From Bisporella sp. PMI_857 (lineage: Eukaryota; Ascomycota; Leotiomycetes; Helotiales; Helotiaceae), in contig JAJSPD010000011.1 of NCBI GenBank assembly GCA_021307315.1, forward strand, positions 930,001 to 994,000: a stretch of DNA of 64,000 bases, read 5' to 3'. The position numbers and the translations under genes are program-made. Shown piece after piece: positions 56,057-64,000 of the stretch. The notes beneath the pieces are model-generated. The model was given only the letters and a program-made list of their open reading frames with translations. It was not told the origin of the DNA and did not search any database. The stretch's first letter is position 1; each line of letters begins with the position of its first letter.

Positions 56057-56194
56057 ACTTTGCCATTCTTTCGAATCATCACGCCTTCGTGTATTGTAGC
56101 CTTCTGGAGCTCTTTTTTTAAAGGCTTTTCTTCTCGTGACATTGCAAAGGCAATCAAAGAGAGGGATTTTAATATGCTCTGGACATCTAAAACG

Positions 56195-56605
56195 ATGAGC
56201 ACGGCCCAGTCAAGCGCAACGAAAGATCCAACGTTAAAAGAGAGAGAGAGAGGGAGCCGAGAATCGGAGAAGACAGAATACAGAAAGAAAAGGGGTATTG
56301 TAACGGATGGAGACAACTCTACGTATGATGGAGTCTCTGGGTTCGACGCTTCTCCTTGGCTCAATTGGGAGCCTGACCCCAATCATCCTGACGCGAAGCC
56401 ATGAATTCAGTGGCTCAACGACAAGAAATTAAGCCCAGCCTTTGACGAGAAGACAGGGCGCCTTACCTCATTAGAAAGAGAGGTCAGAGCCAGTCACCCA
56501 AAGCGACCGGGGCGGAAGGTGGACGAGCATCGTATGTGCGATGTCACTGCTTTGGGGATAGCATTGTTTACGGACAAGTTGAAAAGGAAGATTGATTTGA
56601 AATGA
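56195..56605 (+). pseudogene. Small ORF interrupted by one TGA
   Basis: From ATG 56195 a charged N-part (KERERGSRESEKTEYRKKRG) runs into WLNWEPDPNHPDAKP, TGA at 56402-56404, then in the same frame IQWLNDKKLSPAFDEKTGRL and HPKRPGRKVDEHRMCDVTAL to a stop at 56603-56605. Continuity of the frame across the TGA suggests one 136-codon protein with a Trp-to-stop (TGG to TGA) change. Family unknown. It starts 138 bp after the HET stop. Confidence 0.5.
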
Positions 56606-56810
56606 CTTTGCATAACATATAGGACGGAAAGTTTGTCTTGATCGGCTCTGGTTTATGGCAATTATCATTATGGAAGCTTGAGTTTGAAATTGGATTTTGA
56701 GGACTATATTCTCGGCAAGTTTCTCGCAATTTTGAATAGGAAAAGAAAGGCTCACAATTCATCCCATACTTTCGAGCCCTGCAGGAAGAAACAGTAAATG
56801 GACATCTGAA

Positions 56811-59228
56811 TCAAACAATATAAGGTGACCTGCCAGTGAGAACTGCCTGTGGGAGATTCAAAGACTCGAGCACATTCGCCGCCAGTTCAACTATGTCTAA
56901 ATCCATTCCTGAAACCATCAGCTATGAAAGGTGACCAAATCAACGATGATTACGGATGATTACGTACCTTTGGAGCCGATCAGCGAGGCAACGACCCCGT
57001 ACATTTCCTCCACACCACTAATCGACGATATAGTGGGCAGTTGTCCGACTGCGAGTGGTCAGCTTGAGGAAGTATTTGCCTTGGTAGCGTTCAATACCTG
57101 GAAAAACAACCTCAGGCTGCCCAGCAAGTGGGGCTTGGAAGGCGGGCCGCAAACCCCACCCAAACTCGGCTTGGTCTCGATCTCTTGGCCTGCGTTGAGG
57201 TTGTGGATCAGTACAATTACCGCCATCCATCAATTACTTACGTTGGCCGGTAGATGTCCAGGGCATCGGGTTCTCCGAACTTGAAAGATGTGACCATGAT
57301 TGAATTGTCGCCGTAGATTGATTCGATGAATTCTTGAAATTGTTCCCGCTTTGTCTGCATCATATCAAAATGATCTTTTGTCATTGCTGCGCCGAGTTCC
57401 CAGCGGTATTGGGAAAGTGGGTTGACATAAGGATCTCTGGAAAATTTTGCCTTATAGTCTTCCCGAAATTTTGCTCTTTCATGGAATTGTCCCCAGACGA
57501 TGTAGTCGTAAAATACCTAGGCACTGTCAAGATGTACTTTCACATGAGGTCTCAGTGTAATATGTAAGTTGGGGGCACTGACGGGAGTGAAATAATCCTC
57601 GAAAGCCTCTTTGGTGAATGTCTGGTGCTGCTTCCATAGTTGGTTGTAATCGATAATCTTGCGCTGGACCCCTAATAGTTCCTCCAAAGCCTCGACCACA
57701 GCATTATATAGGCGTTGTGCAGCTGGATCATCGACAGGGAATAAGTGCGTCGGATAAAGAAGAGTCGCAGGCTGGCGACTGTTGAAGGCTTCCATGCCCA
57801 TTGCCGAGAAGTTATAGAAGTGTTCGGACACTACTCGCAGTAGTTGTAGGTCCTTCGAGAGGATCCCAATAGCATCCAGATCTCTAAAGATGGGTTAACA
57901 CATGTCCAGCATCACATCACTTCGAGACAGACCGATGAATGACCAAGGTACCTTCCAAGCTCATTGCCCCTCTAGAGGGCCGTATGCCAAAGACAGCTTG
58001 ATGAGCGGCTGGTTGTCGGACACTGCAACCAGCTAAGAAGTGTCAGTGACACACTACCCCACAAATAGATAAGAGGAGGCATACTATCTGTACCCAGTGC
58101 AAAGTCAAGCCAGTCATAAGCAGCAACAGCAGCTCCCGATCCAAAACTGCTCCCTCCTGCTCCGCGACTGCCATCCCCGCGAGGGTTTCGAGGTGCATGG
58201 AAGTCCACGAAGTCTCCAGTGGGATCTTCGGCATCTGCAAATTGGCTCATTTCGGTTTTGCCAACTATTACAGCACCGAGATCAAGGAGCCTTTGGGTTG
58301 AGGGCGCACAATGAGAACAAACATCGTATAGCTGCGCATACGCTCTGCAGGATCCAGTCGTCTTTGCCCCTGAAACATCAATATTGTCTTTGATGGCAAC
58401 ACGGAGGCCATTGAGAGGTTTATCTGAGCGGGGCGGATAATACAACCGGGACGGGATGGCGATTGCGAGGTTCGGCGCCGCATCAGGACAAGAAGCATTG
58501 AGGTGCGTGAGCCTGGAGAAAAAGTGCCATCAACCAGAGAGCTCAAAGACACTTCGGAAAAGCAACGTACCTGCCCTGCGAAGTCTCTACCAATGAAACC
58601 ACAAAAGCCCCTTGTGTATCTGGAACCAATTTCCATACCGGATACAAACCTTGTGACGACGCAAAGTATGGCCCTTCACTAAGTGAATCGCGACGCGCTG
58701 AGGCACGGTTGATAAGGCTAACCCGAAGGGAGCCAATTGATCCTAAGAAGCTGAGCAACTGCTCTGAGAGCTCACATGGGGCATCAGGGTAGCATGAGAA
58801 GACCACTAATCTCAAGAAATTGCGATCAAAAACATCATCCATAGTCTCAAAACGATGCAAGGCGGCCTTCACAGCATCGATCGAGAGCTTTTCATCAATC
58901 ACCACCAGAGTAGCAGGATGTAGGCCGCTAGGCAGTTGAATATCTAGCATATGCTACGACAATAATTAGTTGCGGATGTGGCTGAGGTGATGGTGACACA
59001 TGCCAGCACGTTTAGATCAATGTAAAATGATCCCGATGGGAGAGAGATCACTATAGAAGCCCCAAGCACAGTCGAAGTTTCGCATGGACCACCACCCGAA
59101 GAGATTCGGGTCGTTTGCACGCTGCTGCGAGCCTCGTTCTTACGGGAGCCCAAAAGCGTCCTCCAGAAGCTCATGGCCATGGTGAACGCTGTGATGAAGA
59201 ACATCATGACCAGCATTCCGAACCACAT
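56811..59228 (-). CDS. Amidase with Arp1-type (scytalone dehydratase-like) N-terminal domain
   Basis: Nine exons, all phases checked: 59228-59010, 58953-58571, 58512-58085, 58032-57952, 57881-57583, 57516-57242, 57189-57098, 57048-56968 and 56908-56811; introns 49-70 bp; 651 aa. The N-terminus is a hydrophobic anchor or signal (MWFGMLVMMFFITAFTMAM). Residues about 30-200 are the N-domain seen in fungal Arp1-labelled amidases (GPYFASSQGLYPVWKLVPDT). The amidase-signature domain has Lys242 in GLRVAIKDN, cis-Ser323 in GGSSFGSG and nucleophile Ser347 in GTDTGCSVR; the spacing of 81 and 24 residues is normal, so it should be active. C-terminal VVFPVGQLP and KGMDLDIVELA fit the family. Substrate unknown. 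Confidence 0.9.
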
Positions 59229-59834
59229 CGTGGTATGGTCGAAATTTAGGTGTGAGGGAGAGAACGAAGGAAGAAAAAGTTGTGCGCCTGTCTATCGTGG
59301 CCCTGCGAATTTGTAAGGCCTAATTGGGGCTAGCGAACTTTTGGCTAGATCGGGTGGTACTATCACATTCTTTAAGGGCATTAAGCTTCACTTTCTTAGC
59401 TAAAAAAATAATTCCCTTTAATAGTACAGACATCGTACGCATATCGATCGGACTCTTTTTCATTACTCACTTCAATCCTCTGCACTCTACTGTGAACTTG
59501 TTGTCAACACCTGCCTCACGCTGAGGCCAGAGGCATTACAACATCGCACCGCGTTTAGTGGTGTGGGACAAACCTGTGGACGATAAGGGTCGCGAGGTAC
59601 GCAACGGACGATATGGTGTCAAAGTGTCACCCCCGCGTCCCCTACAAGAATTCCTTCGGTCCTCCCACCATTGTGTTGTGGCCCACGTACTATCAGACAG
59701 AAAGACACCTCCAATTTCGATCTCGCTCTCTGTCAACGAAGAATAAGAGGAATACCAAGGTTCCAGAGTGTCACCTCTGGCAATCGGAGAAACACAAGAA
59801 ATGATCCGCTTTAAGCGGAAGGAATTCTTGCCTC
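59229..59834. other. Gap between tandem minus-strand genes
   Basis: 5' flank of the amidase gene and 3' flank of the RTA1-like gene. No further gene seen. Confidence 0.4.
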
Positions 59835-60797
59835 TCACTCCGTCATCGATCGAGTGTCGTCTGGCTCGATGCTTGTAAAAGTCGTTTGGTTGCGGCGTGA
59901 TTCCACCTGACTTAAGTACGGTACATTAAATGCCGCAGAACATAGCAACATCAGGGCCGAGTCAAAACAGTACAAATAGATCTCCGACATCTGAATCGCA
60001 CCATGTTGTCCTGTTGCAAACTTCGCAACCCTCAAAATAGATCGGGCTAGAGCAAGGAAAGAAGAGAAGTAGAGAACAGCGATATATTGTCCCCAAGGCA
60101 ACTTAGTCTGGAGGCTGATTGTGGTCGGTAGCTGGATAATACGATAGTGGAAAGTAAATACCGCAATAATGAAGCACCCAAAGAAGATGATTTGAATCCC
60201 TAGGCCAAAAAAGATGATGTTCTGACCGCAATAAAACGCGTTTTTACTGCTTGCTCCTGCAAGGATACTGCCGCCTTAGACTTTGTTAGCGTACTCTTAT
60301 GTAAACAGGCACGATCAAGAACATTAGAACAAACACACCAAGAAACTGGACCAGAAAAGAAAGCACATCTCCAGACACGAAAATCTTAGTTAACGACCTT
60401 GTCGATTTAAAGGAGAGGTGTTCAGCGTCAACAAATCTTATAATTCGGCCTAGAACCACATATGTCGAGGCTGTAAAGGGCGCTGGGCCAAGCATGGGAA
60501 CGAGAGTCTGGATAAGGAATGGGACAAGCACCCAGTCTGGGGTCTGGCTTGCATTTATACTTCGTGCTGCGTAGCCCACTACTTCAATAATGCAACGCGG
60601 ATCAGATTTTGTAAGTATTGAGTTATGTGAGAACACATACAAATTGTACCAATCGTAAAAGGCACGAAGTACCATGTCCTGTTATGCAGTAACTGGATAA
60701 TGTGGAAACCGGCAGACAACCCAAAGAGAGTTGCGATAGTGGCAACTACAGGGAGAGAAGGGTTCTGTTGGTATTTAGTTGGGGCGTGGCTAGCCAT
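59835..60797 (-). CDS. RTA1-like multi-pass membrane protein
   Basis: Exons 60797-60650, 60581-60339 and 60274-59835, about 276 aa; the second intron (60338-60275, GCTAAC branch) is clear. Hydrophobic segments in series and family motifs: FGLSAGFHIIQLLHNRTWYF, EVVGYAARS, FLIQTLVPMLGPAPFTASTY, LGRIIRFV, LTKIFVSGDVLSFLVQ and GGSILAGAS, the RTA1/lipid-translocating exporter family (seven-helix, plasma membrane; yeast Rta1/Rsb1). The first intron has no AG where the family alignment would put the acceptor (before CIIEVVGY); the nearest AG, at 60583-60582, deletes about four residues of a conserved helix. It may be functional or a recently broken gene. Confidence 0.8.
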
Positions 60798-61566
60798 TTT
60801 GCGAGTTTTTGAATATGCTAGAAGACAACGGGGGCTAATACAACTCCAACAATTTATGATTCTTGGAAGGTTTGTGAGACGACTGTCGCATGGCGCCTCA
60901 AGATGCCTGCGAGATGTTGGCTACTTATACTCAGTCTCAGCTGGCGGTTCGTCTTGTCTTTGTCCTTGTCCTTAATACAGGCCTGCAATCTCTGTGACGA
61001 TATTGGATTAACGCCTAATGTTAGCCAGCCTCCCGAAGTCGACACGCGTCACAGCTCCACGGATGCCTCTCACGGCTCCAGATACGCGGCTAGTACCGAC
61101 AGCTTGAGAGGCGCAGGCCTTCATAACCTTGTGTTTTGGCCCACATTAAAACCAATATCAAACGATCCAATGTTGTGGTGAATTGGCTTCCCCCCCCCTG
61201 CAGCAGTGTCTACGTTTCGGCGATCGGGTCTTAAGTAAATACCCGCGGCCGCTTGATACTTTCCGAGACCGAGCCAAGGACGACCGGGTCTCCGTGGTGG
61301 TACAGCGGCTAATTATGTGACGGCACTAGTAAGGGTACCCTGGCCACCACGGCTCTAACCCAAAAAAGTAAGCTTTACGGAAAACCGAGCTCCGCCTACT
61401 ATAGAACCTAGTGTGTACCACTTTTTAGACCTTTCGGCTAATCACTTCCTTTTAATACAAATACCTCGAATCACTTTTCTGTGCTCTCTATACCACGCAT
61501 GATCATTCAACTAATCACTGCATACCCTCCTATTCGTTATACAAAAGCGTTAAAGCTTACTCGAGA
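60798..61566. other. Gap with a GC-rich inverted repeat
   Basis: No gene seen. CCGTGGTGG (61292-61300) and CCACCACGG (61344-61352) form a perfect 9-bp inverted repeat enclosing TGGTACAGCGG, which fits the pol III A-box consensus; GGCTCTAACC just downstream is a weak B-box. Possibly tRNA-derived. Confidence 0.4.
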
Positions 61567-62030
61567 TCAAGGTCGAGGAATTCTACTTTTGCACTGATTT
61601 CTAACTGGCATTACTCTAGTGCCTTTTACCACAAGTAAATTATAATCTATAAAAACGTACAAAACAAACCTCAAATGATTAAGTTCCATCAAGGAACTTC
61701 TCGTGTAGGTCCGACTTGGTAGTAGTAGTTCATATACTTTCGGCACGTTGATATAATCCCTTACCTGCTTCAAGATCTCTAGTCTACTCAATACGACTTT
61801 GTTCCCATCCACGAGCCGAAAAATCGTATACTCAATCCCAGCATCCTTGCAGAGCTCCTTAACCAAGCTCTGCACTTTTCTCAAATTATGCCTTGCTACA
61901 CGTGGGAACAGATGATGTACGACCTGGAACTGCAGCCCGCCATGTTATCCAGTCCAGCTAAGCTGGGAAATCCACATCCCTCGACGTTCGTAATCCAAAG
62001 GCTACATCCTCTCGGGGCGTCGGGTCGTTT
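61567..62030 (-). pseudogene. 3' fragment of a cytochrome b5-type sphingolipid desaturase
   Basis: The minus strand reads RTSRDVDFPA, a TAG where Trp is expected, LDW, then after a one-base shift HGGLQFQVVHHLFPRVARHN and LRKVQSLVKELCKDAGIEYT, ending at 61567. This is the third histidine box and C-terminus of delta-8 sphingolipid (front-end) desaturases, where the box is QxxHH. No upstream exons or cytochrome b5 domain are present. Broken. Confidence 0.8.
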
Positions 62031-62904
62031 CTGTCAGGGCCTTAAATCATGCCCCTAATAAAGATTCGGGGAGGACTGACACAACATGGAGCTGGCACGC
62101 TAAGGGAGTCTTCTCTCATGTAAATCGATAAATAGTTAGTTATCTGCTCTCTATAGCACTTAGTTTGGACCCTCCGCTACTACAGTACTCACCAACTTTC
62201 TTGTAGAACCTACAGTTTCTCACAATAACATAACCCGTAATCCTTTCTCACATAGCCTATGGCTTTCTGGATGAAAATTTGTCTCATACTGTTGCTGGTA
62301 CCGCCAAGTCTGAGCTCCCTGGCGCGACTAATCTATTCGAGGACTTTATGGGGACTCACATCCTACAAACTCCCAAAGTACATTTCGTGGTAGGTGGAAA
62401 TTCCATTGATGGCAGAAAGTGTTTGTAATCTTGCGGCCGCCGACTAGAGCCATACATTAGGTACATTTCCGTTGCCTCAAATCAGCATATAGTGAAGACA
62501 CCTATGAAGATAGCCCAAAGTTCCCCTATGGCGGAACCGGTCAACTCTATGGCCATTATCCGTACACAAAATTTAGCTGGTGGCAAAAAACAGTTGCTTT
62601 ATCGAGGTTTGACTGTACTTCGTTTTGGGGCATTGTAGAAGTGTCCGTTGGGCCTAGGAATTAATAAGAGACGGGTATCCTAACCTATCCTAATCATAAA
62701 GCTGCACTCCAGATCACGTGGTTAGTTTTTGCTATTGAAGTAAACTGCGATGGGGATTAGTTTGCGCTGCAAGACTTCGTTGCGGGACGCACCCACCATC
62801 CCTTCTTCGGATACACTGCCCTGCAAAATTTTGTTACTTTACTTCTCCTTCGTTCTCTAATTGGTGGTGTCTTGATCCAATTTAACAAAGAAAAATGAAT
62901 TTCG
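62031..62904. other. Gap, no gene seen
   Basis: Stop-dense flank between the desaturase fragment and the MFS gene; no repeat recognised. Confidence 0.4.
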
Positions 62905-64000
62905 CTACACGGGCTCTGTCGCCTCGGTTCTGCTTTCCCTCCACCGTCTGGTTAAGTCCTCCGCGCCAAGAAACCCTTCTTGCCAGTATCTCACCAGCGC
63001 AGGCCTATTTACCTCCTTCCGCCTCTCGCCCCTCTCGCCCTCGTCATTAGCAATATCAATCAACTTCTGCTGTTCATTGCCCTGGCGTTCATCCTCTCGT
63101 TTCTGTGCCTTCTTCTGCTCTCGTGTACGCGCTGACGCCTCCGCAGATGCCTCCGCTGATGATGAAGAGCTCGATTTAAAGCGCTGCAAGGCGATGAAGT
63201 AGTACATAGACTCGACCGGGATAGGAACGTTGGCAATACGGAGAAGTCTGGAACGTTGGGAGGTTAGCACTTCCCGTATAAGCACTATTTGAGGAGGAAA
63301 TAAGGGAAGAGGTCTGTACTCGGATATCTCAAGAGTATTCAGACATTGTGGGAGTAAGATAGAGTAGGTTTGGGAGGAGAATATAAAGGGGGTCTGAAGG
63401 AAAGAATGTGCATACTTGCGCGGGATGGAGAGCTCACTCCACGATGGCATTTGAGGTGCGGATAAGCCGACTGATATAGAGGTGGCTGATGAGGAGGACG
63501 AAGTCTTGCGCCGCTTACCACGGATCCAGACATTCCCCAAAAACAAGGCTGCAAACGAACCGCAGGCGATCAGTGGCAGGATTGCTTGGAAGGATACCAC
63601 AAGCGCGTCTTTGACAACGCGATTGACTATGTCTTGGATCTCAGGGGGTAGATCAGTAATGTCCCCGAGGGTGTTTGGGTTATCAGATGTTCCAATGTTT
63701 GTTTGATTCGTGGGATGGTTTTCACTGAATTCCCTGCGGAACCCGGACGAGAGGCGCGAGTTGAGGACGGAAGACATGATGCCTATGCCGACAGTGCCAC
63801 CGAAAGGAAAGAAGAATTCTAGCGTGCCGATAACTTGTGCAAGCTGGCCCCGCCGTCTTGCGATGCCGTGTAGAGGGATCGGCATCGCATTCAGCCCACT
63901 CCCGAGGCCTGCGCAGACCATACACACATAAATGAACGGCTCGTTTCGCAAATTCAATGCCATGGTCAGTAGGCCGAAGAAGACTGCCTTGAACATCTGC
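62905..64000 (-). CDS. MFS transporter (DHA2-type), C-terminal part; gene continues beyond the window
   Basis: The frame is open to the right edge, so the N-terminal part lies outside. Visible: a helix (FGLLTMALNL), FIYVCMVCAGLGSGLNAMPI, VIGTLEFFFPFGGTVGIGIM, and the last helix VVSFQAILPLIACGSFAALF, the order of the final segments of 14-helix drug:H+ antiporter (DHA2) family members. A Ser-rich cytosolic tail follows. The last ~160 residues after about 63420 are unusual. A possible intron (63415-63248, 168 bp, GTGCTAAC branch, CAG) would remove 56 codons in frame; either form reaches the stop at 62905 and ends in a charged helical tail (RTREQKKAQKREDERQ). Substrate unknown. Confidence 0.75.
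   Translation of the reverse strand, partial: QMFKAVFFGLLTMALNLRNEPFIYVCMVCAGLGSGLNAMPIPLHGIARRRGQLAQVIGTLEFFFPFGGTVGIGIMSSVLNSRLSSGFRREFSENHPTNQTNIGTSDNPNTLGDITDLPPEIQDIVNRVVKDALVVSFQAILPLIACGSFAALFLGNVWIRGKRRKTSSSSSATSISVGLSAPQMPSWSELSIPRKYAHSFLQTPFIFSSQTYSILLPQCLNTLEISEYRPLPLFPPQIVLIREVLTSQRSRLLRIANVPIPVESMYYFIALQRFKSSSSSSAEASAEASARTREQKKAQKREDERQGNEQQKLIDIANDEGERGERRKEVNRPALVRYWQEGFLGAEDLTRRWRESRTEATEPV

Noticed and set aside
61292..61352. Perfect 9-bp inverted repeat as a tRNA gene
   Set aside because: Only the A-box fits; no cloverleaf, B-box mismatched at fixed positions.

Overview
The window comes from the nuclear genome of a filamentous ascomycete (Pezizomycotina). I base this on genes split by many 43-94 bp GT-AG introns with CTNAC-type branch points, on three intact HET-domain genes plus one HET relic, on RTA1-like, M20D and Arp1-type amidase genes, and on AT-rich retroelement relics whose stops and D-to-N changes look like repeat-induced point mutation. 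A leotiomycete is my guess only. No rRNA, intact tRNA, CRISPR or prokaryotic feature was seen.

Layout. 0-5.5 kb is a nested transposon block: a Ty3/gypsy element (left end outside the window) sits inside a Fot1/pogo transposase relic, and each carries a small GC-rich solo LTR with a perfect 5-bp target duplication. 6.4-17 kb holds a zinc-finger-like gene, a HET gene and an uncharacterised fungal gene. 17-22.6 kb is decayed: a HET relic, an ankyrin fragment, a ubiquitin-like-domain gene without a visible start codon, a copy of the Fot1 end and a gag relic. 23-30 kb holds a WG/K-repeat protein and a TPR-HET fusion. 30-32 kb is LTR debris. 32-41.7 kb holds a CCCH-finger/DxD gene, a secreted M20D-type metallo-amidohydrolase and a second HET gene. 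41.8-47 kb holds more LTR debris, a secreted lysine-rich protein and a TPR-SET relic. 47-52.7 kb is a divergent pair: an all-helical-domain/pseudokinase gene and a kinase-ankyrin gene. 53-64 kb holds a third HET gene, a nine-exon Arp1-type amidase, an RTA1-like gene, a sphingolipid-desaturase relic and the end of a DHA2-type MFS transporter.

How the genes relate. HET, TPR, ankyrin, kinase and pseudokinase genes dominate, and the metabolic genes are isolated. With the dense repeats and the many broken genes this looks like a fast-evolving accessory region devoted to allorecognition and regulated cell death. The most interesting unit is the divergent pair at 47.1-52.7 kb, whose domain order resembles animal RIPK/MLKL. 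That functional reading is inference. Exon models were built by hand from splice signals and reading-frame phase; where I call a model phase-consistent, every junction was checked.
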